Source: Lysobacterales bacterium 63-13
Lineage (GTDB): Bacteria; Pseudomonadota; Gammaproteobacteria; Xanthomonadales; Rhodanobacteraceae
DNA: 64,000 nucleotides
Assembly: GCA_001899855.1 (NCBI GenBank)
Contig: MKWR01000021.1
Location: forward strand, 25,099-89,098
Reading direction: 5' to 3'
A program made the position numbers and the translations under genes. Shown piece after piece: positions 47,129 through 55,960 of this stretch; within the stretch, counting starts at the first letter, position 1; every line of letters begins with the position of its first letter. The notes under the pieces are model-generated. The model ran no database searches, had not been told where the DNA came from, and saw nothing but the letters and a program-made list of their open reading frames with translations.

Positions 47129-48217
47129 ATGAAGATTCAGGCGGCAGTAACCCGCACCCAGGGCGCACCGTTCTCGATCGAGGAGGTGAGGCTGTCGGGG
47201 CCGGAATCAAACGAGATTCTGGTCAGGGTGGTGGCCACCGGCGTGTGCCATACCGACGCGGTGGGACGTGACCTGGCGGTTTCCCCGTATCCTGTGGTGC
47301 TTGGACACGAAGGTGCCGGTGTGGTCGAGAAGGTCGGTGCCAACGTCACCAGCGTCGCGGTCGGCGATCATGTGGTGATGTCCTTCGCCCATTGTGGCCA
47401 CTGCGACAATTGCCTGACCGGGCATCCCACGGTCTGTGCGACGTTCAACGAGCTGAATTTCGGCGGGCGCATGGAGGACAGCACGGCGCGTCTGCATCAG
47501 GGCAACACCGAACTCTCCACGTTCTTCGGCCAGTCCTCGTTTGCAAGCCACGCCGTCGTCCATGAGCGCAACGTGGTCAAGGTTGACAAGGATGTGGATC
47601 TGGCCCTGCTTGGACCCCTGGGCTGCGGTATCCAGACGGGCGCCGGCACCGTGCTCAATCGCCTGAAGCCAGCATTCGGCACATCCATCGCCGTGTATGG
47701 CTGCGGTGCCGTCGGCCTGAGTGCGATCATGGCGGCGAAGATTGCCGGCTGCCCACGGATCCTTGCCGTGGATGTGCACGACAACCGCCTCGAACTGGCG
47801 CGCGAATTGGGTGCCACGCACACCTTCAACGGCAAGAAGGTGGATGTGGTCAAGGAGATCAAGGCCGTCACCCGTGGCGGCACGCATTACGCGGTGGAAA
47901 CCACCGGCGCGCCACCGGTGGTGCGGCAATGCCTGAACGCGCTGCGCCCGCTGGGCACGGCGGCCATCGTCGGCGTCACGCCGAAGATGGAGCTCGACGT
48001 GCACAACGACCTCATGGCCGAAGGCAAGAGCATGATCGGCGTGATCGAGGGCGATTCGGTGCCAAGGGTGTTCATCCCGAAGTTGGTGGAGTTCTACAAG
48101 GCCGGAAAGTTTCCATTCGACCGCCTGGTGCGCTTTTACGATTTTGCCGACATCAAGCAGGCGTTCGATGATTCCGCAAGCGGAGTGACGGTCAAGCCAG
48201 TCCTGCGCGCATCCTGA
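47129..48217 (+). CDS. zinc-dependent aryl-alcohol dehydrogenase (NAD)
   Basis: Medium-chain dehydrogenase of 362 aa. GVCHTD and GHEGAGVVE carry catalytic zinc ligands; CGHCDNCLTGHPTVC holds the four-Cys structural zinc site. The cofactor fold has YGCGAVGLSA, with Asp in AVDVHDNRLELA favouring NAD. It resembles benzyl-alcohol dehydrogenases. Lying 64 bases before pchC, it probably oxidises 4-hydroxybenzyl alcohol (the first product of p-cresol oxidation) to 4-hydroxybenzaldehyde; this is inferred from context. The aldehyde dehydrogenase that starts the classic Pseudomonas operon (pchA) is not here. Confidence 0.85.
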   Translation: MKIQAAVTRTQGAPFSIEEVRLSGPESNEILVRVVATGVCHTDAVGRDLAVSPYPVVLGHEGAGVVEKVGANVTSVAVGDHVVMSFAHCGHCDNCLTGHPTVCATFNELNFGGRMEDSTARLHQGNTELSTFFGQSSFASHAVVHERNVVKVDKDVDLALLGPLGCGIQTGAGTVLNRLKPAFGTSIAVYGCGAVGLSAIMAAKIAGCPRILAVDVHDNRLELARELGATHTFNGKKVDVVKEIKAVTRGGTHYAVETTGAPPVVRQCLNALRPLGTAAIVGVTPKMELDVHNDLMAEGKSMIGVIEGDSVPRVFIPKLVEFYKAGKFPFDRLVRFYDFADIKQAFDDSASGVTVKPVLRAS

Positions 48218-48281
48218 GCATCCCGGCCGAAGTCGAGTGCACCTTCCTGTCATTGCAGCGGCTGCAACCAAGGAGCGAGTG

Positions 48282-48662
48282 ATGAAGCGTCCCCGAGACA
48301 GCATGTCGTTGAAGAAGATCATGGTCACCGGCGCAAACCTGTCGCTGGCCATGCTGGTCATGCCGGCGCAGGCGGAAGGACAACCGCAGTGGCGCAGCGG
48401 CGCGGATCTGTACAACAACGTCTGCGGGTATTGCCACAAGCCCGAGGTCGGCGTCGGTACGGTGCTGCAGGGGCGCGAGCTGCCCGTCGAGTACCTCAAG
48501 ATCATGGTGCGCAACGGCTTCAACGCCATGCCGGCGTTTCCGGCCTCGTATGTCGATGATGCAGCGCTCGGCGAATTGAGCAAATACCTGGCGAGCCTGC
48601 CGCCGCTGCCGCCACGGCCGACACCGCCGCCCGCGAAAGCGCAGCCTGGAGGCTCACCATGA
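48282..48662 (+). CDS. pchC: cytochrome c subunit of p-cresol methylhydroxylase
   Basis: The 126-aa precursor has a signal peptide (cleavage about PAQA-EGQ, residue 31), the heme motif CGYCH (Cys48, Cys51, His52) and the axial Met in NAMPAFPASYVDD. It would accept electrons from the PchF flavin in the periplasm and pass them to the respiratory chain. A Pro-rich tail ends the protein. Strong SD (AAGGAG) lies before the ATG at 48282. Its stop overlaps the next gene by four bases. Confidence 0.9.
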   Translation: MKRPRDSMSLKKIMVTGANLSLAMLVMPAQAEGQPQWRSGADLYNNVCGYCHKPEVGVGTVLQGRELPVEYLKIMVRNGFNAMPAFPASYVDDAALGELSKYLASLPPLPPRPTPPPAKAQPGGSP

Positions 48663-49348
48663 CCATTGATCGTCGTTCCCTGATCAAGGGCATGGCCTTG
48701 CTTGGCGTTGCCAGTCCGTTTCTCGGCAGCGCCTTGCCCGCGCTGGCGGCGGCAGGCCTGCCGGCTCCGGCCTTGTCCACGCCCACCCTGGTCCTGATCT
48801 CGTCGGCTGCGGCCGACTCGACGTTCGTGCATGGTGTCCGCGCTGGCATCGGCACTTCGATGGCACAGGTGCGCCAGGCCAGCCACGAGTTGCCTTTCCT
48901 TCTGGATTTCGAGCAACAACTGCGCCATCGCCAATCCGCACGGGTCATTGGCCTGCTGGATGATGCACTGGCCACGCCGTTGCTGGCCCTTGCGCGCAGC
49001 GCCGGCGCGAGCGTGCCGTGGCTCGGCCAGCACACCGCCACAGCGAGGCTGAGCCGTCATCGCCTGCTGACGGCCGGCATGGCCGATGGCTGCGCCGGGC
49101 ATCTGCATCGGCACCTGCTCGCCTGTGGCGCCGGCTTCACCCTCGACGAGGAGCGTCAGGACAGTGCCGTCGTCGCGCACCAGCTTGACGGCCCGTCACG
49201 CAATGGCGAACACATCGACCAATGGGCGGCGGCGATCGGTTTTCTGTTGGCGTCTATGGGAACTGGAAACCCGGGTGCGGCGCCGCTGTTGCCCGCGGGC
49301 AAGGTGCCGCTGATCGGCAGTTTCGTGTCCTTTTCAATCTTGGCCTGA
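48659..49348 (+). CDS. PchX-position protein with twin-arginine signal
   Basis: This 229-aa protein lies between pchC and pchF, where the Pseudomonas pchACXF operon has the unassigned gene pchX. The N-terminus DRRSLIKGMALLG with a hydrophobic stretch fits a twin-arginine (Tat) signal. The mature part has no motif I recognise; it is Ala/Leu-rich with several His (AGHLHRHLL near residues 145-153). It overlaps pchC by four bases (ATGA). As PchF has no signal peptide, this protein could escort PchF through Tat; that is inference. Homology to PchX itself could not be tested. Confidence 0.7.
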   Translation: MTIDRRSLIKGMALLGVASPFLGSALPALAAAGLPAPALSTPTLVLISSAAADSTFVHGVRAGIGTSMAQVRQASHELPFLLDFEQQLRHRQSARVIGLLDDALATPLLALARSAGASVPWLGQHTATARLSRHRLLTAGMADGCAGHLHRHLLACGAGFTLDEERQDSAVVAHQLDGPSRNGEHIDQWAAAIGFLLASMGTGNPGAAPLLPAGKVPLIGSFVSFSILA

Positions 49349-49361
49349 AGGAGTCGGATCC

Positions 49362-50933
49362 ATGTCTGAGCCAACCAATGCCGTGTTGCCTCGCGGGGTC
49401 ACGCAGGAAGCGTTCGGCAAAGCCCTGGAAAAGTTCCGCGCCCTGCTTGGCGATGCCAACGTGCTGGTCCGCTCCGAGCAACTGGTTCCGTACAACAAGA
49501 TCATGATGCCCGTCGAGAATGCCGCGCATGCGCCATCGGCGGCACTCACGGCAACCACCGTCGAGCAGATCCAGGGCATTGTGAAGATCTGCAATGAACA
49601 CCGCATTCCGATATATCCAATTTCCACCGGTCGCAACTTCGGTTACGGATCCGCCGCGCCGGTGCAGCGCGGTCAGATCATTCTTGATCTGAAGAAGATG
49701 AACAAGATCATCAAGATCGATGCGGAGATGTGCTACGCACTGGTCGAGCCTGGTGTCACCTATGGCCAGCTCTACAACCATATCCAGGAAAACAAGCTGC
49801 CGGTGATGCTGTCGTTCTCCGCCCCCTCGGCCATTGCCGGGCCGGTCGGCAACACCATGGATCGTGGCGTGGGTTACACCCCGTACGGCGAGCACTTCAT
49901 GATGCAGTGCGGGATGGAGGTGGTGCTGGCCAATGGCGATGTCTACCGGACCGGCATGGGCGGCGTGCCCGGCAGCAATACCTGGCAGATCTTCAAGTGG
50001 GGTTATGGCCCAACCCTGGATGGCATGTTCACCCAGGCCAACTACGGCATCTGCACGAAGATGGGCTTCTGGCTGATGCCCAAGCCGCCGGTTTTCAAGC
50101 CCTTCGAGATCATCTTCGAAAACGAGGAGGACATCGTCGAGATCGTCGACCTGCTGCGTCCGCTGCGCATGTCCGGCACCATCCCCAACTCGGTGGTGAT
50201 CGCCAGCACCCTGTGGGAGGCCGGCAGCGCACACCTGACCCGCGCGCAGTACATCAGCGAACCCGGGCACACGCCGGACAGTGTGATCAAGCAGATGCAG
50301 AAGGACACCGGCATGGGTGCCTGGAATCTCTATGCCGCGTTGTATGGAACACGTGAACAAGTCGACGTGAACTGGAAGATCGTCACCGACGCCTTCGGGA
50401 AACTCGGCAAGGGGCGCATCGTCACCGCGGAGGAAGCGGGTGACAAGCAGCCTTTCAAGTACCGCGCCGAGCTCATGTCCGGCGTGCCCAACCTGCAGGA
50501 ATTCGGCTTGTACAACTGGCGCGGCGGTGGCGGCTCGATGTGGTTTGCACCGGTGAGCGAGGCGCGCGGCAGCGAGTGCCGGAAACAGGCGGCGCTGGCC
50601 AAGCGCATCCTGCACAAGCATGGCCTTGATTACGTCGCCGAGTTCATCGTCGCCCCGCGCGACATGCACCACGTGATCGATGTCCTCTACAACCGCACCG
50701 ATGCGGAAGAAACCAGGCGCGCCGACACCTGCTTCAACGAATTGCTGGATGAGTTCGAGAAGGAGGGCTACGCGGTGTATCGCGTCAATACGCGCTTCCA
50801 GGAACGCGTCGCACGCAGCTACGGACCGGTCAAGCGCGACGTCGAGCACGCCATCAAGCGCGCGCTGGATCCGAACAATGTCCTGGCACCCGGACGTTGC
50901 GGCATCGACCTGGACACCTATCGCAAGGCCTGA
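49362..50933 (+). CDS. pchF: p-cresol methylhydroxylase (4-cresol dehydrogenase) flavoprotein subunit
   Basis: It oxidises p-cresol to 4-hydroxybenzyl alcohol, and further to the aldehyde, passing electrons to PchC. The 523-aa protein belongs to the vanillyl-alcohol-oxidase family. Known PchF residues occur at the same numbers: Tyr95 (NFGYGS), Tyr384 for covalent FAD (FGLYNWRG), Glu427 (YVAEF), Tyr473-Arg474 (VYRVNTRF) and Arg512 (APGRCG). VAO itself uses a His for FAD linkage, so Tyr384 points to PCMH rather than VAO. No signal peptide is present. Near-perfect collinearity suggests strong identity with Pseudomonas PchF, possibly through transfer. Confidence 0.94.
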   Translation: MSEPTNAVLPRGVTQEAFGKALEKFRALLGDANVLVRSEQLVPYNKIMMPVENAAHAPSAALTATTVEQIQGIVKICNEHRIPIYPISTGRNFGYGSAAPVQRGQIILDLKKMNKIIKIDAEMCYALVEPGVTYGQLYNHIQENKLPVMLSFSAPSAIAGPVGNTMDRGVGYTPYGEHFMMQCGMEVVLANGDVYRTGMGGVPGSNTWQIFKWGYGPTLDGMFTQANYGICTKMGFWLMPKPPVFKPFEIIFENEEDIVEIVDLLRPLRMSGTIPNSVVIASTLWEAGSAHLTRAQYISEPGHTPDSVIKQMQKDTGMGAWNLYAALYGTREQVDVNWKIVTDAFGKLGKGRIVTAEEAGDKQPFKYRAELMSGVPNLQEFGLYNWRGGGGSMWFAPVSEARGSECRKQAALAKRILHKHGLDYVAEFIVAPRDMHHVIDVLYNRTDAEETRRADTCFNELLDEFEKEGYAVYRVNTRFQERVARSYGPVKRDVEHAIKRALDPNNVLAPGRCGIDLDTYRKA

Positions 50934-50954
50934 GGCGAGTTCCTCGTTGGGCAA

Positions 50955-50976
50955 GCCCGCGGCGAGCTCGGCGGGC
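50955..50976 (+). terminator. hairpin after pchF
   Basis: GCCCGC / GCGGGC stem around a GC-rich loop begins 21 bases after the pchF stop; no T-run. Weak support for an operon end. Confidence 0.3.
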
Positions 50977-51145
50977 GCGCCGTGGCAAGGCAGGCGTCGC
51001 CATTCACTGCCACAACCAGACGACTGTCCCGGCTTTTGCTGCGGGGCATGTCATGTTCCTGCGCGAAACCGTGTGTTGCTTGTGTGGACACCATTCATGC
51101 CGTGTCCTTCATGCAAACCGGTAATTCAAGCAGGAGCTGGAGAAA

Positions 51146-52651
51146 ATGCAGGTTCAAAACATGTGCTGGGCTGGCGTCATTTTGATGTTCGCCATGATCG
51201 GCAGGGCGCAAGCCATCGATGTCAACGAGCCTTACGCGGTTGATGCGACCTTCGGCAACAACGGAGTGGTGCTTGATCCGCTGGTGAACCTTGCGCCTTC
51301 GGTTCCGCCACGCGCGTCGGGACAACGCATGGCGCTCGATGAGGATGGCAGCACCATCGTCGCCGGCATGGCCACGGTGAACTTCTTCGGTGACCTCAAC
51401 TACCTGGTGGTGACGCGCTACAGCGCGAGCGGCCAGCGTCTGACCTGGTCGAATCCGACCGCGGGATACACCGATGAACTGCATCAATACCTGCTCGTGC
51501 AGCCGGCAACCCAGCCGGAAAACCTGTGGATCCGCGACGTCCGCGCCGTCTCGATCGGCGCCGCAGGCCATGTCTACGTGCTCATTGATGCGCTGGAACC
51601 GGGCAGCTCGACGCGGACAGACTCGCTGCTGGTGACCTTTGCTCCCGATGGTGCCTACGAGGGCATCGTCACCAACATGGCCACGCCCAACGCGGATGAC
51701 ATCGGTGCCGCCATCATCCTGCTCAACAACTGGATGTACCTGGCCAGCTCGTCCGGTACCCAGGTCAGCCTGTCGCGCTACACACTGCCCGCACCTGCGC
51801 GGACGCCGGTGCTGGATACCGCCTGGGCCACCTCGGGCAGGGAAATGCGCGTGCTGCCGGGTTGCAAGCACCATGTCGGCGGTCTCGGGGAATTGCCGAT
51901 CAACTGCCTCGTGCGTGCCGAGCGCGGCGTGATCAGTTACAACGCGCCCACGCCGATCTACATCGCCGGCGAGTTCATCAACGAGCAAGGCCTGTCCGGC
52001 ACGCAAGGTGATCTGTTCATCATGCATTTCGATCCGTACACCGGCAGCAGTGATCCGCACTATCCGGTCAAGGACGGTTACATAGGGACCGATGACAACG
52101 TGCGTGGACTGGCCTTTCGCAGCAAGTTGCGCAATCCGCAGGGCGATGAAAACCGGCTGTATGTCCTCAACACGTTTGCGCGCCCCTGCCGCAACGGCTT
52201 CAGCGTATTCCAGTTCAATGCCGACACGGGTTCGATTGGTACACGCACGTTTGCCAAAGGTGGCGGCAGCAATGCCGACCCGGCCGCATGCTCGCAGACG
52301 ACTTCCATGGAGGCCACGGACATGACCCTGGCACAGGACTACGTGTCGGCGGATCGTTACCTGGCAATTGTCGGCAGCCAGTACACCAGTGAACCGTTCA
52401 CGGGTCGCAATGGCTTCCTTGCGCTGGCCGACACCACGCACATGGCGTGGAAGGTGCAGTCGCAGGAGTTCACCCACACCGGCGGCCAGTATCCCGACGA
52501 TGCCGGCTTCCAGGCGATCGTCGGTGATATCGCCACGCGTCGCTATACCGTGACCGGCACACAGAGCAACTACGACGGTGATGCATCCAGCGCACTCAGC
52601 ATGCGCATGCGCGCGGACCGCATCTTCGGCAATGATTTTGAAGTGCAGTGA
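51146..52651 (+). CDS. secreted repeat (beta-propeller-like) protein
   Basis: The 501-aa precursor has a signal peptide (residues 1-23, ending AQA) and begins its mature part with a delta-60-repeat-like phrase (VDATFGNNGVVL). The rest is beta-rich with repeated strands such as LVVTRYSASGQ, LLVTFAPDGAY and LFIMHFDPYTG, suggesting a propeller. The very end is DRIFGNDFEVQ; short IFxxxFE-type ends recur on secreted proteins of Lysobacterales, possibly as a sorting tag (recollection, not tested). No catalytic motif recognised. It follows pchF after 212 bases, so it may belong to the block. Confidence 0.7.
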   Translation: MQVQNMCWAGVILMFAMIGRAQAIDVNEPYAVDATFGNNGVVLDPLVNLAPSVPPRASGQRMALDEDGSTIVAGMATVNFFGDLNYLVVTRYSASGQRLTWSNPTAGYTDELHQYLLVQPATQPENLWIRDVRAVSIGAAGHVYVLIDALEPGSSTRTDSLLVTFAPDGAYEGIVTNMATPNADDIGAAIILLNNWMYLASSSGTQVSLSRYTLPAPARTPVLDTAWATSGREMRVLPGCKHHVGGLGELPINCLVRAERGVISYNAPTPIYIAGEFINEQGLSGTQGDLFIMHFDPYTGSSDPHYPVKDGYIGTDDNVRGLAFRSKLRNPQGDENRLYVLNTFARPCRNGFSVFQFNADTGSIGTRTFAKGGGSNADPAACSQTTSMEATDMTLAQDYVSADRYLAIVGSQYTSEPFTGRNGFLALADTTHMAWKVQSQEFTHTGGQYPDDAGFQAIVGDIATRRYTVTGTQSNYDGDASSALSMRMRADRIFGNDFEVQ

Positions 52652-52659
52652 TGGTGCCA

Positions 52660-52686
52660 TGGCGGCCACGGGAGCAGTGGCCGCCA
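52660..52686. terminator. hairpin between convergent genes
   Basis: A perfect 10-bp stem (TGGCGGCCAC / GTGGCCGCCA) with a seven-base loop lies between the two convergent stops. No T-run, but its position fits a bidirectional terminator. Confidence 0.45.
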
Positions 52687-52720
52687 CGGCGCAATGCATC
52701 GGCGTTGCCCTGCAACCGGC

Positions 52721-53809
52721 CTACCAGCCGTCGAACAGCCCACCGTCGGCGAAGTCCCAGATGAAGTAGACATAGCCTCGCCAGTCGTAGCGCTCGGTGT
52801 CGTTGAGCGGTAATTCCGCACCGACGTTGAGGGCGATGTTTCCGCGCTTGTTCAAGCCGATGCGCGCCTGAGGCAGTATGGAGTATTGCACGGCATCCTT
52901 GCGCCCCGGGCCGCTGCCACGCTCGAACGGAATCTCGGCGACGATCTCCAGAGCAGGGAAGACGTTGCGTGGCCAGGTCGTGTGCGTCCAGTGCACGACA
53001 CCGGCGAGCTCGGAACTGCTCTCGTTGGAATCTTCCAGATCCAGCTTGAGCCGGGCACTGCCCTGGAAAGTGAAATCGTCGTCGAGGATCTTGCCGACCG
53101 CAACATAGGGCAGGAACTCCCAATGCGCGTCATTGTTCAGCGGTACGGCAAACTGGGCCGCGCCAGTCATGATGAAACCGGCGCGGCGATCGTGTTTGAA
53201 AACGTACTTGAACCCCGGTTCGAGCTGGCCCAGGCGCGAGGTGTCGCCATCCGCCTCGTGGGTGAGTTCAAGAACGCCTTGCGCACGCTTGCCGATGCGG
53301 AATTCATATTCCAGCGTGTTCTTCCAGGCATCGTCGCCGTCCAGTCCGCTGTAGCGCAGCTTCCATACCCACTCGTCTTCCGGAAAGGACTTCTTGGTGC
53401 GCAGCGGCAGGTATAGATTGAGATCGCCATCCGGGTAGTCGTGCGCGCCGCCGATTTCCGTCTTGATGTAAGCCAGCACGGCATCGATGTCGGCCTCGCT
53501 CAGCGTGCCACCGAATGCCGGCATCATTACCGAAAAGCCCATTGCCGGCCCGCCATGGGTGACCACGGTCTTCCAGGTCGACACCGGTTCGCGACTGTTG
53601 AACAGGGTGTCGGCGAAATTGGCCGGCACGATGCCGAGACTCTTGACCAGCGGCGATTCGACATCGGGCTGCCCGCTGCTGCCGTGGCAACTGACGCAGT
53701 GGGTGGAATAGATCGTGCCGCCGCGGGTGAGCTCGTCCGTCGCCGCCGCGGTTGCCACGCCGAGCTGCAGGCAAAGACAGAATGCGAACAATTGTCGAAG
53801 CATGTTCAT
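52721..53809 (-). CDS. cytochrome c domain fused to an outer-membrane beta-barrel-like domain
   Basis: The 362-aa precursor has a signal peptide (residues 1-22) and a c-type cytochrome domain (about 25-120) with CVSCH (Cys38, Cys41, His42) and MPAFGGTLSEADIDAVLAYIK (Met96 as axial ligand). The C-terminal part (125-362) is made of alternating amphipathic strands (LEYEFRIGKRAQGVLELTHE, GFKYVFKHDRRAGFIMTGAAQF, YVYFIWDF) like MetA-pathway/phenol-degradation outer-membrane proteins. I know no standard family with this fusion. Lying convergent to the pch genes, it may link electron transfer with phenol uptake. The barrel assignment is pattern-based. Confidence 0.72.
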   Translation of the reverse strand: MNMLRQLFAFCLCLQLGVATAAATDELTRGGTIYSTHCVSCHGSSGQPDVESPLVKSLGIVPANFADTLFNSREPVSTWKTVVTHGGPAMGFSVMMPAFGGTLSEADIDAVLAYIKTEIGGAHDYPDGDLNLYLPLRTKKSFPEDEWVWKLRYSGLDGDDAWKNTLEYEFRIGKRAQGVLELTHEADGDTSRLGQLEPGFKYVFKHDRRAGFIMTGAAQFAVPLNNDAHWEFLPYVAVGKILDDDFTFQGSARLKLDLEDSNESSSELAGVVHWTHTTWPRNVFPALEIVAEIPFERGSGPGRKDAVQYSILPQARIGLNKRGNIALNVGAELPLNDTERYDWRGYVYFIWDFADGGLFDGW

Positions 53810-54062
53810 GGCCTGAAACCTCCCTGGTTGAGTCGAAGAGCAGTGATAGTCCAAGGTGCACGGAGATGACCTGATCCAGATCAAGCAGCGCGCAGCGCAT
53901 GAAAAAGGCGCAGGTCAGGGCCTCGGGACGCCGGAAACCGTCGGCATCGTCGCCGCCATGCGCAGATCTTTTCGGGTCATCCCCTTCACCCGTGTGCAAA
54001 CCCGCCGCGCTGTGTCGCGAGGCGTGGGTTCGCAGGCCGACGGCCAGCCGCCGTGTTGCCAC

Positions 54063-55697
54063 TCAGGTCGACAAATCGACCGCCAGGCGGTTGCGGCCTT
54101 CGCGTTTGGCACGATAAAGCGCCGCATCGGCGCGGGTGAGAAGACTCTCCACTTGATCGCCCGCACGGTAATCGGTGAGGCCGATCGACACCGTCAGATG
54201 CACGGCGCGGCCCTCGATCTCGCGTCCTTCCTGCTCCACGGCGAGACGCAGTTCCTCCGCGGCGGCCATGCCGCGTTCGCGTCCTGCGCCTTCCAGCGCG
54301 AGCACGAACTCTTCGCCGCCGTAACGCACGATCAAGTCGCTGGCGCGCACATGGCGGCGCAGGATGTTGCCGACCAGGACCAGGCAGCGATCGCCAATGG
54401 CGTGGCCATGGCGATCATTGATCGCCTTGAAGTGATCGAGATCGAGGAACATGACACTGAGCTGCTGATCGTCTTCTTCGGCTTGCTGTACCAGTTCAGC
54501 GAGATCGTCGTCGAACTGGTTGCGATTGGGCAAGCGGGTCAGTGCATCGGTTGCGGCGACCCGGCGCGCCATGAGCAGCTCGCGTTCGGCATGACGCACG
54601 GCGCGCGCGGTGGCCAGCACCAGCACCAGCGCACCGAGAACCTGTGCACTGGGATGGGCGATTTCGAGCCAGTCCGGCGTGCCGCGATATTGCAGGAAAT
54701 ACATCGCGCGGGTCATTCCGGCAAACGTCAGGCAGCCCCAGCCGCCAAGGAAGAACCAGGCATGGACCGAGCCGGCGCGGGCGCGTCCTGCGGCCACGCC
54801 AAGCGACAACAGGGCCAGTACGACGACCGCGATGTTGACGAACTGGTTGGCGATCAGCGTACGTGGATCGAGGATCGACACCCCAATCAGCAGCACGATC
54901 ACGCCGAGGATCGTGTACATCACGCGCGCCAGGCGCGGGTAGTGCTCGCGGATCGACAGGAAGCGGATGATGAAGATGTAGACGGCCACCATGCCGAGGT
55001 TGATCGACAGGGCCAGCAAGCGCATGGCATGGCGGAGCAGAGGCGAGTCGCCCAGCAATGCGACGATCTCGCCGCTCATCACCAGCACGTAGATCACCGC
55101 ACTCATCACCCACGCGCCAAACAGCAGCAGGTGCCATTGCCGCAACGCCACCGAGTAGACGGCAGCCACCACGCCGAGCAAGAGCAAGGCGCTGAGGATC
55201 ATGCTGGTGAAACGCACGCGGTCCAGGTCCACGGCGATGTAATCGGCCAGCGGTGCCGCGCTGACCTGCATCGGTTGCTGGCGCCCATTGAACAGTTGCA
55301 GGTAGATCGGCGCACTGGCGTCGTTTCCGGCGAGGCGCAGGCTCAGGCGATGTCGCGAGCCGATCTGCTGCCATGCCGGGTCGAAGATGGAAATTGGCTG
55401 GGCGCGATATTCCGGCGGCAGGTAAGCCACCAGTTCGGCGTCGTAGGTCTCCTTGAGCGCGACGATCCATTCCGTCGACGTGTCGGCCCCGGGCGCGATC
55501 TGCAGACGCCACCAGGTCGGTTGTTCCTGCTTGCGGATGGCGTCGGCCTCGACCCACGCTGTCGCTTCGGCGGTCCGCACCGAAGCGAGCGTGTTGTCTG
55601 CCGGGGCGCTGGTCAGGCGCATCACCTCGACATCGCGCGCAAGTGCGGACGAGGCGAACAGGCAGCAGGCCAGGCACAGGCACAACACACGTATCAC
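54063..55697 (-). CDS. 7TMR-DISM diguanylate cyclase
   Basis: The 544-aa membrane protein has a signal peptide, an extracytoplasmic sensor (about 22-180, 7TMR-DISMED2-like), seven membrane helices (about 185-385) and a C-terminal GGDEF domain. The last shows DALTRLPNRNQFDDDL, MFLDLDHFKAINDRHGHAIGD, the active site GGEEF and an RxxD I-site (RASD) five residues before it. It makes c-di-GMP in response to a periplasmic, probably carbohydrate-like or phenolic, signal (inference). It is upstream of the cytochrome-barrel gene on the same strand. Confidence 0.9.
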   Translation of the reverse strand: MIRVLCLCLACCLFASSALARDVEVMRLTSAPADNTLASVRTAEATAWVEADAIRKQEQPTWWRLQIAPGADTSTEWIVALKETYDAELVAYLPPEYRAQPISIFDPAWQQIGSRHRLSLRLAGNDASAPIYLQLFNGRQQPMQVSAAPLADYIAVDLDRVRFTSMILSALLLLGVVAAVYSVALRQWHLLLFGAWVMSAVIYVLVMSGEIVALLGDSPLLRHAMRLLALSINLGMVAVYIFIIRFLSIREHYPRLARVMYTILGVIVLLIGVSILDPRTLIANQFVNIAVVVLALLSLGVAAGRARAGSVHAWFFLGGWGCLTFAGMTRAMYFLQYRGTPDWLEIAHPSAQVLGALVLVLATARAVRHAERELLMARRVAATDALTRLPNRNQFDDDLAELVQQAEEDDQQLSVMFLDLDHFKAINDRHGHAIGDRCLVLVGNILRRHVRASDLIVRYGGEEFVLALEGAGRERGMAAAEELRLAVEQEGREIEGRAVHLTVSIGLTDYRAGDQVESLLTRADAALYRAKREGRNRLAVDLST

Positions 55698-55960
55698 GGT
55701 ACTATCCGGACGCGGAAGGATGGCCGAGTGTAATCAAAGCCGCGAGCTTGTGTCGGCCACCGCGAAGGTGACGGGGGCTTGCTGGCTTGAATACTGTCGG
55801 CCAGGTCTGTGGAAGCAAGGCGTTGCCGGCTTGCGCGCAGGCCAATGCGCAAGGCGTGATGCCATCGTTGCTGTCGCCGGGACGCTCGCCCGCCGACCCT
55901 GCAATGGCGATGAAACAACAATCGGCGAGACTGTCCGTGTCCTGGAAAAGGTGTCGAGCA

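Noticed and set aside
46669..47271. Open frames in the gap before the alcohol dehydrogenase
   Set aside because: Overlap the dehydrogenase start in another frame and have Arg/Ser-rich compositions without motifs.
49254..50954. 566-codon open frame antisense to pchF
   Set aside because: pchF is proven by active-site residues at family positions; the opposite frame has no recognisable domain.
53856..55733. Long plus-strand frame opposite the 7TMR-DISM cyclase
   Set aside because: His/Gln/Arg-rich shadow; the minus-strand gene has a complete GGDEF domain.
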